Notes: a model not told the origin generated them from the letters alone. A stretch of 21,860 nucleotides of DNA from JASEHD01 sp964471945 (GCA_964471945.1 CAYYIJ010000035.1:1-21860); one strand, 5' to 3'; counted from the stretch's first letter, positions 1 to 8,149 are shown. Numbers and translations: made by a program.

Positions 1-85
1 TTTACAAGTATATCATCACTAAAATTTTTTACTAAGGGTTCTGCAACAGACTCCTGCGGCGGGCAAGAGTGGTAAATGAGAGATT

Positions 86-343
86 ATGTATACAGTTTAT
101 GTTTTAAGAAGTTTGAAAGATGGAAAACATTATACTGGCTATACGAATGATTTACAGAGGCGGATGAAAGAACATAACTCAGTGAAGACTGAATCGATAA
201 AAAGAAGACGTCCATTTGAATTGGTATATAGTGAAGAATTTTTAGATATTAATGAAGCGAAACAAAGAGAGAAATATTTTAAAACAGGCAAAGGGAGAGA
301 AGAGTTAAAGAAGATATTGTCTGGCGCCGTACCCAAGTGGTAA
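86..343 (+). CDS. GIY-YIG nuclease-domain protein (YhbQ/UPF0213-like)
   Basis: This is an 85-residue single-domain GIY-YIG endonuclease-like protein. The GIY-YIG signature appears as YVL (residues 5-7) and YTG (16-18), followed by the conserved arginines R25/R26, the EHN at 29-31 and the REKYFK helix with the likely metal-binding Glu62. Small proteins of this family are stand-alone nucleases whose cellular role is poorly defined; a DNA repair or structure-specific nuclease role has been proposed for relatives. The start is the ATG at 86 with only a weak purine-rich stretch before it. The last six codons (GAVPKW) and the stop lie inside the tRNA-Cys gene that begins at 323, so the protein's tail is read from tRNA sequence. 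No partner gene is visible upstream. Confidence 0.9.
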   Translation: MYTVYVLRSLKDGKHYTGYTNDLQRRMKEHNSVKTESIKRRRPFELVYSEEFLDINEAKQREKYFKTGKGREELKKILSGAVPKW

Positions 344-394
344 GGGAGAGGTCTGCAAAACCTTTATGCAGCGGTTCGAATCCGCTCGGCGCCT
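323..394 (+). tRNA. tRNA-Cys (GCA)
   Basis: The acceptor stem pairs GGCGCCG (323-329) with CGGCGCC (387-393), with discriminator T394. The D arm, the anticodon stem with loop CTGCAAA (anticodon GCA) and a T arm with TTCGAAT all fold. No 3' CCA is encoded. The first 21 bases double as the last codons of the GIY-YIG gene. Confidence 0.95.
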
Positions 395-400
395 CTGTAA

Positions 401-483
401 TAGTTATTAGTTCTTGGTTGTTGGTTCTTCGTTAATTTAAAAATGATTCATGCAAAGAACAAGTAACTAAGAACCAATAACTA
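401..483 (+). repeat. Imperfect palindrome made of degenerate heptamers
   Basis: Left arm 401-429 and right arm 455-483 are inverted copies matching at about 24 of 29 positions, with a 25-base loop. Each arm also has a strict 7-base period: left-arm units such as TAGTTAT, TAGTTCT and TGGTTCT follow T-N-GTT-N-T, and the right arm carries the inverse form. It fills the space between tRNA-Cys and tRNA-Leu. It resembles the short tandem heptanucleotide repeats known from other bacteria. It is not followed by a clean U tract, so a terminator role is uncertain. Confidence 0.75.
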
Positions 484-488
484 AAATA

Positions 489-574
489 GCCGGGGTGGCG
501 AAACTGGTAGACGCACAGGACTTAAAATCCTGTTCTCCGCAAGGGGAGTGTCGGTTCGATTCCGATCCCCGGCA
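489..574 (+). tRNA. tRNA-Leu (UAA)
   Basis: An 86-base class II tRNA. The acceptor pairs GCCGGGG (489-495) with CCCCGGC (567-573), with discriminator A574. The anticodon loop is CTTAAAA with anticodon TAA at 523-525. A long variable arm (about 532-549) and a T loop TTCGATT are present. No CCA is encoded. Confidence 0.96.
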
Positions 575-587
575 CTCGACAAAAATA

Positions 588-661
<74 letters not shown>

Positions 662-690
662 CTAGAAAGGAAAAAATCAATTTCAGAAAA

Positions 691-2613
691 ATGTCTAATA
701 TTAAAATAATATTTCCGGACGGAAGTTATAAAGAATTCTCGGAGGGTGTAAGTGGGAACGAGATTGCTTTCAGTATTAGTCCTGATCTTCAACGTGATGC
801 CTTAGCAATAGCTGTCAACGGTGAAGTGTGGGATCTTTCTCGAAAAATTGTGCAAGATGCCTCGATTAGAATATTTAAATGGCAGGATTCAGTCGGTAAA
901 GAAGCATATTGGCATAGCTCTGCTCATTTATTGGCTGAGTCAGTCGAAACGCTTTTCCCGGGAACGAAATTTGGAATTGGTCCTGCAATCGATGAAGGTT
1001 TTTACTATGATCTCGATTTAGGATCACATACCCTTTCAAATGATGATCTCATAAAAATTGAACAAAAGATGATCGAGTTAGCAAAGCAAAACTCGACATT
1101 CATCCGAGAAGAAAAAACGTGGGAAGATGCAGTTTCGTATTTTAAAACGAAGAACGATCCATATAAGCTTGAATTGCTTAATGAACTTAAGGGTCAGAAA
1201 ATAAGTTTATATCGTCATGGTAATTTTACGGATTTATGTTCAGGTCCGCATATTCCTTCGACCGGGAGAATCAAAGCTATCAAACTTCTCAGCGTGGCTG
1301 GTGCTTACTGGCGAGGCAGCGAAAAAAATAAAATGATGCAACGAATATATGGTATTTCATACCCAACACAGAAAGAACTTGATGAATATCTTTTCAGGGT
1401 GGAAGAAGCAAAAAAAAGAGATCACAGAAAGTTAGGGAAAGAACTTGATCTATTTGTTTTTCATGATATTGCACCAGGTGCTCCATTCTGGTTACCGAAA
1501 GGGATGATCATTTTCCGAGAACTTGAAAAGTTCCTCAGAAACGAATTAGATCATAACGGGTATCAGGAAATCAGCACACCGATTTTAGTTAAAAAAGAAC
1601 TCTGGGAACAATCAGGGCATTGGGAACACTACAAAGAAAACATGTTTTACTTCGATCATGAAGAGATGACGTTCAGTCTAAAACCAATGAACTGCCCGGA
1701 GAGTACATACGTTTATCGTCATCGAATTCGGAGCTACAAGGATCTTCCATTAAGATATTCGGAAATTGGACGTTTACACCGGAACGAAATATCCGGTGCA
1801 TTGGGTGGTATGTTCCGTGTCCGTCAGATAACCATGGACGATGCGCATATTTACTGCCGTCCAGATCAAATATTAGAAGAGATAAATTCTCTCATCAATT
1901 TGGTGAATCGTTTTTATTCCATCTTCGGATTAAAACCAGAATATAATCTTTCAACGAAGCCGGATGGAGGCATGGGAGATCCAAAACTGTGGGAAGAAGC
2001 AGAAAATGGATTAAAAAAAGCCCTCGAATCAAATAAGATTAAGTATATTCTTAAGCCAAAAGATGGTGCTTTCTACGGTCCAAAAATTGATGTTCAAATT
2101 AAAGATGCTATCGGTCGGGAATGGCAGATTGCTACTATCCAGCTCGACTTCGTGATGCTTCCGGAAAAATTCGAACTTGAGTACATCGCTGAGGATGGAT
2201 CGAGGAAAAGACCTGTGGCAATTCATCGAGCGATTTTCGGATCTTTCGAACGCTTCATGGGAATAATTACGGAACATTTTGCCGGATCATTTCCAACCTG
2301 GCTTTCACCAATCCAAGTTGTTGTTCTTCCAATAACAGATGCTCACAACGAATATGCACAAAAAGTTTATAATAAGTTGCTTACTGAAGATGTACGTGTT
2401 GAGTTTGATGTTCGTAATGAGAAAGTGAATTATAAGATTCGAGAATGGGAAACAAAAAAAGTTCCTTACATGCTTATAGTCGGAGAGAAAGAAAAAACTA
2501 GCGATAATGTTTCAGTTCGCCAACATAAGAAGGGAGATTTGGGTGTTGAACCATTAGATGTATTTATAAAAAAAATCGTAAAAGAAATAAAAGAAAAATC
2601 ATTAACATTATAG
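691..2613 (+). CDS. thrS: Threonine--tRNA ligase
   Basis: A 640-residue cytoplasmic class II synthetase that charges tRNA-Thr, full length for the family. Order: TGS domain (about 1-65), second additional (editing) domain with HSSAH (75-79) and the CSGPH motif (183-187), catalytic core, and C-terminal anticodon-binding domain (from about 540). The zinc ligands Cys335, His386 and His512 are all present, and motif 2 is RLHRNE (361-366). The open frame extends upstream to 625, but those codons are tRNA-Val sequence (IGSNPIEP is the typical translation of a tRNA 3' half), so the ATG at 691 is chosen. A GAAAGGA lies rather far upstream (665-671). The gene probably shares transcripts with infC, rpmI and rplT. 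Confidence 0.98.
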   Translation: MSNIKIIFPDGSYKEFSEGVSGNEIAFSISPDLQRDALAIAVNGEVWDLSRKIVQDASIRIFKWQDSVGKEAYWHSSAHLLAESVETLFPGTKFGIGPAIDEGFYYDLDLGSHTLSNDDLIKIEQKMIELAKQNSTFIREEKTWEDAVSYFKTKNDPYKLELLNELKGQKISLYRHGNFTDLCSGPHIPSTGRIKAIKLLSVAGAYWRGSEKNKMMQRIYGISYPTQKELDEYLFRVEEAKKRDHRKLGKELDLFVFHDIAPGAPFWLPKGMIIFRELEKFLRNELDHNGYQEISTPILVKKELWEQSGHWEHYKENMFYFDHEEMTFSLKPMNCPESTYVYRHRIRSYKDLPLRYSEIGRLHRNEISGALGGMFRVRQITMDDAHIYCRPDQILEEINSLINLVNRFYSIFGLKPEYNLSTKPDGGMGDPKLWEEAENGLKKALESNKIKYILKPKDGAFYGPKIDVQIKDAIGREWQIATIQLDFVMLPEKFELEYIAEDGSRKRPVAIHRAIFGSFERFMGIITEHFAGSFPTWLSPIQVVVLPITDAHNEYAQKVYNKLLTEDVRVEFDVRNEKVNYKIREWETKKVPYMLIVGEKEKTSDNVSVRQHKKGDLGVEPLDVFIKKIVKEIKEKSLTL

Positions 2614-2623
2614 GAGAAATGCC

Positions 2624-3196
2624 ATAAAAGGATCAAACCGTGTTCGAGTAAATGAAGAAATCCGAGGGACCCAAGTTCGTGTAATAGACGAAACAGGACA
2701 AGTCGGTATTATGCATCCGAATGAAGCCATAAGAATTGCCCGCCAGCGTGGACTTGATCTCATTGAAATCGTCCCAAATTCAAATCCACCTGTATGCAAG
2801 ATAATGGATTTCGGGAAATATAAATATGAGCAAACAAAAAAAGACAAACTGCAGCGGAAACACCAACAGATCACACAAGTTAAAGAACTTCGATTCCATC
2901 CAAATACTGATGTGCACGATTTTGAATTCAAAGTACGTCATGGAAGAAAGTTCCTTGAAGAAGGACACAAATTGAAAGCAACAGTTGTATTCAAAGGCAG
3001 AGAGATCACCTACGCTGAACAAGGGGAAGACCTGTTAAAACGACTCGAAGAGAAATTGACTGATATCGGAAAAGTTGAGCAGATCGCTAAGTTGGAAGGA
3101 AGAAATATGGCGATGATCTTTGCTCCTGAAAGGGCAACGAAGAAAAAAATGGATAAAAAACAAAAACCTGCAGATACCCAAAAAGAAGGAATTTAA
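2624..3196 (+). CDS. infC: Translation initiation factor IF-3, probable AUA start
   Basis: IF-3 of 190 residues: it binds the 30S subunit, checks start codon and initiator tRNA, and prevents premature 50S joining. The conserved N-terminal block (NRVRVNEEIRG, then VIDETGQVG) lies upstream of the first ATG in frame (2711), so that ATG cannot be the start. In frame, the only codon upstream that fits is ATA at 2624, six bases after a strong AGGAGA (2612-2617). The previous in-frame stop is at 2603-2605, and no ATG, GTG or TTG lies between them. Rare start codons on infC are the classic basis of IF-3 autoregulation (AUU in E. coli). The C-terminal domain with the KVEQIAKLEGRNM block is complete, and a lysine-rich tail follows. 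The gene begins 10 bases after the thrS stop. Confidence 0.93.
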   Translation: MKGSNRVRVNEEIRGTQVRVIDETGQVGIMHPNEAIRIARQRGLDLIEIVPNSNPPVCKIMDFGKYKYEQTKKDKLQRKHQQITQVKELRFHPNTDVHDFEFKVRHGRKFLEEGHKLKATVVFKGREITYAEQGEDLLKRLEEKLTDIGKVEQIAKLEGRNMAMIFAPERATKKKMDKKQKPADTQKEGI

Positions 3197-3197
3197 T

Positions 3198-3392
3198 ATG
3201 CCTAAAATGAAAACACGTTCTGGAGCGAAGAAACGTTTTATTAAAACAGCTACAGGGAAAATTAAACGTCGAAAAGCATACAGGAGTCACATATTGACTT
3301 CAAAATCAACGAAACGAAAGCGTCATTTGCGAAAATCGACACTTGTCTCGAAAGAAGAACAAAAAAGAATGGATATGTTGTTGCTTTCGTAA
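3198..3392 (+). CDS. rpmI: 50S ribosomal protein L35
   Basis: A 64-residue, highly basic protein beginning MPKMKTRSGAKKRF, the family's typical N terminus, with the RKAYRSHILTSKSTKRKRHLR block at 26-46. It is a structural protein of the large subunit. The ATG at 3198 follows the infC stop by one base, and AGAAGGA (3184-3190) gives a good ribosome binding site inside the end of infC, so translation is probably coupled. The frame is open further upstream, but that part is infC in another frame. Confidence 0.97.
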   Translation: MPKMKTRSGAKKRFIKTATGKIKRRKAYRSHILTSKSTKRKRHLRKSTLVSKEEQKRMDMLLLS

Positions 3393-3462
3393 AGAAATTG
3401 TAATAGCATTTATTAATAACAAAAACTACTAATAATAATGAGGAAAGGAAAAAAGAGCAACT

Positions 3463-3810
3463 ATGCCAAGAGCTCAAAATAAAGTTGCCTCCCACCGACG
3501 TCGTAAACGCATCTTAGCGAAAGCGAAAGGTTATTGGGGTGCCAGAAGTAAAGTCCTCACGGTTGCTAAACACCATATTGACAAAGCTGGTCAACATGCA
3601 TACCGTGATAGACGATTAAAAAAACGTGAATTTCGCGGATTATGGATTACTCGCATCAATGCTGCTGCGAGAATGCATGGTACTACATATTCAAAATTGA
3701 TCGCAGCTTTAAAGAAAAAAGGCATTGAGATCAATCGGCGTGTTCTTGCTGATCTTGCCGCTAGAACACCAGATGCTTTTGCTGAAGTCGTTAAATTTTC
3801 AAACTTATAA
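3463..3810 (+). CDS. rplT: 50S ribosomal protein L20
   Basis: A 115-residue L20, an early 23S rRNA-binding assembly protein. The basic N-terminal extension (MPRAQNKVASHRRRKRILAKAKGYWGAR) and the globular C-terminal domain (YRDRRLKKREFRGLWITRINAA onward) are complete. The start ATG at 3463 is preceded by AGGAAAGGA (3441-3449). The 70-base gap after rpmI is A-rich, and I see no clear regulatory structure in it. In several bacteria L20 autoregulates this operon; the sequence alone does not show it here. Confidence 0.97.
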   Translation: MPRAQNKVASHRRRKRILAKAKGYWGARSKVLTVAKHHIDKAGQHAYRDRRLKKREFRGLWITRINAAARMHGTTYSKLIAALKKKGIEINRRVLADLAARTPDAFAEVVKFSNL

Positions 3811-3811
3811 C

Positions 3812-3889
3812 AATCTTCCAACTGCTTTATGAGCGGAGATGTCCTTCGACATCTCCACTCATTATAAAACTGGAATGGAAGATTTTTTT
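3812..3889 (+). terminator. Long bipartite hairpin with T tract between rplT and pheS
   Basis: The inner stem pairs 3829-3843 with 3848-3862 (15 bp with one C-A mismatch) around the loop CTTC. The outer stem pairs AATCTTCCA (3812-3820) with TGGAAGATT (3876-3884). Seven T residues (3883-3889) follow. This is a good intrinsic terminator or attenuator. It lies just after the rplT stop and only 18 bases before the chosen pheS start, so it may set the level of pheST read-through. Confidence 0.75.
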
Positions 3890-3907
3890 GTTTTAAATAT
3901 TTGGGTC

Positions 3908-4918
3908 ATGTTATTAAAAATTAATGATATTAAACAAAAAGCTCTAACAGAAATTGATTCAATAAAGAACAATTCAGAGCTTGATGTTTTCAGAATAAAA
4001 TACCTTTCTCGAAAAGGATTATTGGCTGAGTTGTTTGATGATTTAAAAAATATCGAATCATCAGAACGACCCACAATCGGTAAATCTCTCAACGAGCTTA
4101 GGAATATCATCGAGACCTCATTCAAAGAGAAGAAACAATTTATTGAGGCATCAACATATCAACAAAAACAAATTATTGATTTGACTCTTCCCGGGCGACC
4201 TAAATGGGTTGGCGGACAGCATCCTATTAGCAGGACTCTGGAAGAAATAAAGAAGATATTTTTTAGAATGGGATTCAGTGAGGCTTTCGGGCCTGAAATA
4301 GAAGATGATTATCATAATTTCGAGGCACTGAATTTTCCCAAAGATCACCCCGCCCGTGATATGCAGGATACATTCTTTATTGATGAAAATATTTTACTCC
4401 GAACTCATACATCTCCAGTGCAAATCCGGGTTATGGAAAATCAACAGCCACCTGTTCGGATAATTGCACCGGGACGAGTTTATCGGAACGAAGCCATCAG
4501 TGCTCGCAGTTATTGTCTATTCCATCAAGTCGAAGGTTTGTACGTTGATGTTGGTGTAACTTTTAGTGAATTAAAAGGAACGCTCGTTGCATTTGCGAAA
4601 CAATTTTATGGAAGTGAAATTAAGTACCGTTTCCGACCAAGCTTTTTCCCATTTACCGAGCCAAGCGCAGAAATGGATATTACTTGCTTCATATGCAAAG
4701 GTAAGGGCTGCAGGATTTGCAAAAATACTGGATGGTTGGAAATATTAGGTTGTGGTATGGTTGATCCCAATGTATATAAATATGTCGGCTATGATACCGA
4801 AAAATTTTCAGGTTATGCTTTCGGTATGGGAATTGAAAGAATCACGATGCTTCGTTACGGTATAGATGATATCAGGATTCTTTTTGAGAATGATATAAGA
4901 TTTTTACAACAATTCTGA
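3908..4918 (+). CDS. pheS: Phenylalanine--tRNA ligase alpha subunit
   Basis: A 336-residue catalytic subunit of the (alpha-beta)2 enzyme that charges tRNA-Phe. It has an N-terminal coiled-coil arm (about 1-95), motif 1 around GGQHPISRTLEEI (102-114), motif 2 RVYRNEAISARS (190-201) and motif 3 GYAFGMGIERITMLRYG (302-318). A four-cysteine insert C260-x2-C263-x4-C268-x2-C271 precedes GWLEILGCGMVDP and may bind zinc; it occurs in a subset of bacterial PheS. The frame is open back to 3839, but that stretch is the terminator hairpin. The ATG at 3908 begins the conserved KINDIKQKALTEI helix and gives the usual length, although no Shine-Dalgarno is visible. Confidence 0.95.
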   Translation: MLLKINDIKQKALTEIDSIKNNSELDVFRIKYLSRKGLLAELFDDLKNIESSERPTIGKSLNELRNIIETSFKEKKQFIEASTYQQKQIIDLTLPGRPKWVGGQHPISRTLEEIKKIFFRMGFSEAFGPEIEDDYHNFEALNFPKDHPARDMQDTFFIDENILLRTHTSPVQIRVMENQQPPVRIIAPGRVYRNEAISARSYCLFHQVEGLYVDVGVTFSELKGTLVAFAKQFYGSEIKYRFRPSFFPFTEPSAEMDITCFICKGKGCRICKNTGWLEILGCGMVDPNVYKYVGYDTEKFSGYAFGMGIERITMLRYGIDDIRILFENDIRFLQQF

Positions 4919-4932
4919 TAACTCTTTAATTT

Positions 4933-7386
4933 ATGCGAGTTTCGTTAAATTGGCTTAAAGAATATATTGATATACCAATCTCTCCTGATGAGCTTGCTAA
5001 TCGTTTGACTATGATCGGATTGGAAGTTGAATCTATTGAACGGTTAGGAGATAAATATAACAATTTCTTTGTCGGTCAGGTTTTGGATGTTAATACTCAC
5101 CCGAAAGCTGATAAGTTGACACTATGTAAGGTTAATGTTGGAAATGAAATCTATCAAATCGTTTGTGGAGCACCTAATGTTAAAAAGGGACAATTTGTTG
5201 CCGTTGGATTAGAGGGAGCAATAATTCCCCGTAATCAACATGATTCTGAAGGAAAACCGTTTACCCTTTCTCGCGTAAGAATTCGTGGTGTCGAATCTTT
5301 TGGGATGATATGTTCAGAATATGAACTTGATCTCGGTGAAGAAAGAAAAGGGATCATGGTGCTTGATTCAACTGCCCAATCAGGTGTTCCGTTGGCGGAC
5401 TATCTAGGATTGAATGATACTATCTTTGAAATCGGAATTACACCAAATCGGCCCGATGCGATGAGCCATTTAGGGATTGCGCGGGAGATAGGTGCAATTT
5501 TAAACCAGGATTTAAAGATTCCTGCAATGAATTTAAAAGAAAGTAAGAGAAGTATTAACGATTTTGTATCGGTTCTTGTAAAAGATATTCAAAACTGTCC
5601 ACGATACACTGGTAGATTGATTTTTAATGTCAAACAAGGACATTCTCCGAAGTGGTTACAGAACCGATTAACTTCAGTTGGTATTAGACCTATTAACAAC
5701 ATTGTTGATGTAACAAATTATGTCCTAATGGAATGTGGTCATCCACTTCATGCTTTTGATTATGATAAATTGTCTGATCAATCGATAATTATCAGAACAG
5801 CAGAGAAAAACGAAACATTTACTACTCTTGATCATAAAGAAAGGATATTGCGAGAGGATACTCTAATTATATGTAATTCAAAATTTCCTGTTGCGATAGC
5901 AGGCATAATTGGTGGATTGAATTCGGAAATTGATGAATCGACTGTTAATGTTTTTATAGAAAGCGCTTATTTTGATCCTCAAAGCATTCGTCGGACTTCG
6001 AAGTATTTTAATATTAAAACAGACGCCTCACAACGTTTTGAACGTGGAGCAGACCCAAATATTACTGAATGGGCAGTTAATCGTGCTGTTTCTTTAATTC
6101 AACTTATTGCTGGCGGTGAAGTTCTTACTGGATTCATTGATGCTTATCCTAACAAAATCAATGCGAAAGAGATTGAGTTAAGAATTGAAAAACTAAATGA
6201 ATTACTTGGATTAAATCTTTCTGTCGAAAGTGTTTTAACTTATCTTAAAAAGATTTTTATCAATCAAAAACAAAATACGATATTCTCAAACACCCGCAAG
6301 TCGGTCATCTGCATAATACCAACCTTTCGCCCTGATATCGAACGTGAGATTGACTTAATTGAGGAGGTAGCCCGTCTTTACGGTTATGATAATATTGAGA
6401 CTAAGGCTCGGAGCAACATACAATTTCCCGAAAATTCTCTGGGAAAGGATTTTCAAGATGAGATTAGACAATTTTTCATCGGGAATGGTTTTTTTGAGAT
6501 AATTACTAATAGTATGCAAAAAATTGATAATACAACTATTTTGGTAGAAGAGGTTGTAACAATTTCGAATCCTATCAGCGCAGATATGGCAATTCTACGA
6601 ACGAGCTTGATTCCAAGTATTCTTAGCGTAATTCAAACAAATATTTCTCATGGAAAAAAAGATTTAAGATTATTCGAAATAGGAAAGGTCTATTCTAAAT
6701 TAGATTCAAATCGAAAAAATGGACCGAAAACTGTCTTTTTTGAGGAAGATAGATTAATTATTGTGATCAGCGGACATGCTCTACCAACTAGCTGGGCGAT
6801 AAAACCTCGTTTTGTAGATATTTTTGACATAAAAAGTGAAGTTGAAACCTTCTTCAAAAAGATTTTCCTTGACAATATGAAATTTATTCCTTATTCTAAT
6901 ACCAATGCTTTAAGTGAATTAGGTCTAACTATTGAAATCAATGGAAAATATATAGGATTAGTTGGTACAGTTAGTAAAGAATTTTTAAGAAAATTCGATA
7001 TCGAAGAAGATGTTTATTTTGCTGAATTGAACATAGAAATAATAGCAAAAAATTTAAAAAGAGAGCCAAGATTTCAACCACTACCGATATATCCTAGTGT
7101 AATGCGTGATATTGCAATTATTATTGATGAAAATATATCGACCGATGATATTGAAAAACAGATAAAGGAAAGTGGATCGTCATATTTGAGAAAGATTGAA
7201 TTATTTGATACTTATGTCGGTGATCAGATCGGACAAGACAAAAAGAGCCGTACGTTTGCTTTGGAGTTTATGGCAGAAGACCATACAATGAAACAAAAAG
7301 AGGTAGATCGAATCATGCAGAAGATAATACACGATTTAGAAATAAAATATAAAGCAATTATCAGAAAGCAGGAGATACCGGATTGA
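4933..7386 (+). CDS. pheT: Phenylalanine--tRNA ligase beta subunit
   Basis: An 817-residue tRNA-recognising and editing subunit, full length. It starts MRVSLNWLKEYIDI, followed by an EMAP/OB-type tRNA-binding domain (about 40-150, with HPKADKLTLCKVNVG and GAPNVKKGQ), the B3/B4 editing region with ITPNRPDAMSHLG, the B5 domain, a catalytic-like core, and the C-terminal ferredoxin-fold anticodon-binding domain (about 716-815, beginning PLPIYPSVMRDIAIII). The ATG at 4933 lies 14 bases after the pheS stop without a clear Shine-Dalgarno. Its last codon overlaps the start of the coiled-coil gene downstream. Confidence 0.97.
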   Translation: MRVSLNWLKEYIDIPISPDELANRLTMIGLEVESIERLGDKYNNFFVGQVLDVNTHPKADKLTLCKVNVGNEIYQIVCGAPNVKKGQFVAVGLEGAIIPRNQHDSEGKPFTLSRVRIRGVESFGMICSEYELDLGEERKGIMVLDSTAQSGVPLADYLGLNDTIFEIGITPNRPDAMSHLGIAREIGAILNQDLKIPAMNLKESKRSINDFVSVLVKDIQNCPRYTGRLIFNVKQGHSPKWLQNRLTSVGIRPINNIVDVTNYVLMECGHPLHAFDYDKLSDQSIIIRTAEKNETFTTLDHKERILREDTLIICNSKFPVAIAGIIGGLNSEIDESTVNVFIESAYFDPQSIRRTSKYFNIKTDASQRFERGADPNITEWAVNRAVSLIQLIAGGEVLTGFIDAYPNKINAKEIELRIEKLNELLGLNLSVESVLTYLKKIFINQKQNTIFSNTRKSVICIIPTFRPDIEREIDLIEEVARLYGYDNIETKARSNIQFPENSLGKDFQDEIRQFFIGNGFFEIITNSMQKIDNTTILVEEVVTISNPISADMAILRTSLIPSILSVIQTNISHGKKDLRLFEIGKVYSKLDSNRKNGPKTVFFEEDRLIIVISGHALPTSWAIKPRFVDIFDIKSEVETFFKKIFLDNMKFIPYSNTNALSELGLTIEINGKYIGLVGTVSKEFLRKFDIEEDVYFAELNIEIIAKNLKREPRFQPLPIYPSVMRDIAIIIDENISTDDIEKQIKESGSSYLRKIELFDTYVGDQIGQDKKSRTFALEFMAEDHTMKQKEVDRIMQKIIHDLEIKYKAIIRKQEIPD

Positions 7387-7724
7387 ACCATCTGGATAGA
7401 ATCGGAGTTAATGTGACAAAAGATATCGAAAATATTGAAATCATTCTAAAAATATTTTGGGAAAAAGTTCGAATTGTTTCAGAACAGATAGACAAATTAA
7501 AAGATGAAAAAAAGAACTTACAACAAAACCAGTCTGAGTATGAAGTCGAACTTTCTCGTTTACGTTCTCAATTGAATGAGAAGGAGCAAGAAATAAAAAG
7601 GCTGCGAATCGAGCAGGTACAGCTTCGTGATATCTCAAATAATGAACTATTTACAAAACAAGAAAAAGAATTTCTGAAAGAAAGGATACGAGATTTAATT
7701 TCAAAAATTAATTCTCATCTATAA
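7383..7724 (+). CDS. Small coiled-coil protein between pheT and zapA
   Basis: A predicted 113-residue protein. From about residue 25 to 108 it is almost entirely charged heptad-like helix (VSEQIDKLKDEKKN, ELSRLRSQLNEKEQEIKRLRIEQVQL), with no membrane segment or signal peptide. I do not recognise a characterised family. Its place directly before zapA suggests a structural partner in cell division, for example a ZapB-like coiled coil, but that is inference from context. Two starts are possible: TTG at 7383, overlapping the pheT stop with AGGAG at 7370-7374, or GTG at 7413 with GGAG at 7404-7407 (103 residues). Either way translation looks coupled to pheT. Confidence 0.8.
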   Translation: MNHLDRIGVNVTKDIENIEIILKIFWEKVRIVSEQIDKLKDEKKNLQQNQSEYEVELSRLRSQLNEKEQEIKRLRIEQVQLRDISNNELFTKQEKEFLKERIRDLISKINSHL

Positions 7725-7802
7725 GAATTTGATTTATAAAAATATTTTAATATGTTTGATTAAGAAGCTGAAAACCCTCAATAGAATAATTTGAGAAGGA
7801 CT

Positions 7803-8099
7803 ATGTCAACGGACAGTAAAAGCATAAAAGTTAAAATATTTGGTTCTGAATATCCGCTTCGAGGTGAAAGTGAAGAATTAACCAAGAAGGTAGCCGGATA
7901 TGTTGACCAAATGATTAATACGATACACGAGAAAATACCTGAACAGCCACCCTTAACAGTGGCTGTTCTAACCGCACTGAATATTACTGAAGATCTATTT
8001 AAGGAAAGAGAAAAATGTAGAATTCTTACATCTCTCGTTGAATCTGAGGTGGGTAAAATGAATGAATTTCTCGGACAGTACACCGAAAGTGAAACATAA
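7803..8099 (+). CDS. zapA: Cell division protein ZapA
   Basis: A 98-residue ZapA-family protein: it binds FtsZ and promotes bundling of protofilaments at the division ring. The N-terminal globular head shows the family pattern KVKIFGSEYPLRGESEELTKKVAGYVDQMI (13-42), followed by a helical dimerisation tail (about 60-95). The ATG at 7803 has GAGAAGGA (7793-7800) directly upstream, which excludes the longer TTG start at 7791. The 78-base gap before it is AT-rich without obvious features. It sits between the coiled-coil gene and the structured RNA region ahead of rny. Confidence 0.93.
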   Translation: MSTDSKSIKVKIFGSEYPLRGESEELTKKVAGYVDQMINTIHEKIPEQPPLTVAVLTALNITEDLFKEREKCRILTSLVESEVGKMNEFLGQYTESET

Positions 8100-8113
8100 T
8101 TAATTACAGTTCT

Positions 8114-8143
8114 TTGACATAACTCTCGCCTTGAGGGTATGAA
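8114..8143 (+). promoter_or_regulatory. Sigma70-like promoter for the structured RNA
   Basis: TTGACA (8114-8119), an 18-base spacer and TATGAA (8138-8143) predict transcription starting near 8150, just before the 5' arm of the long-range closing stem. It lies 14 bases after the zapA stop. Confidence 0.65.
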
Positions 8144-8149
8144 TATTAT

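Noticed and set aside
1..75. Open frame of 24 codons ending at TAA 73-75, possible tail of an upstream gene
   Set aside because: Too short and without recognisable motif; random opening cannot be excluded. A small imperfect hairpin (50-70) lies in the same place.
2619..2627. ATG-CCA-TAA mini-frame overlapping the infC start
   Set aside because: The ATG is only one base from the AGGAGA, too close to be used; probably chance.
3120..3197. N-terminal extension of L35
   Set aside because: It is infC in another frame; L35 begins MPKMKT at 3198.
3839..3907. pheM-like leader peptide ahead of pheS containing two Phe codons
   Set aside because: The Phe codons are just the terminator T tract, there is no stop before pheS and no ribosome binding site.
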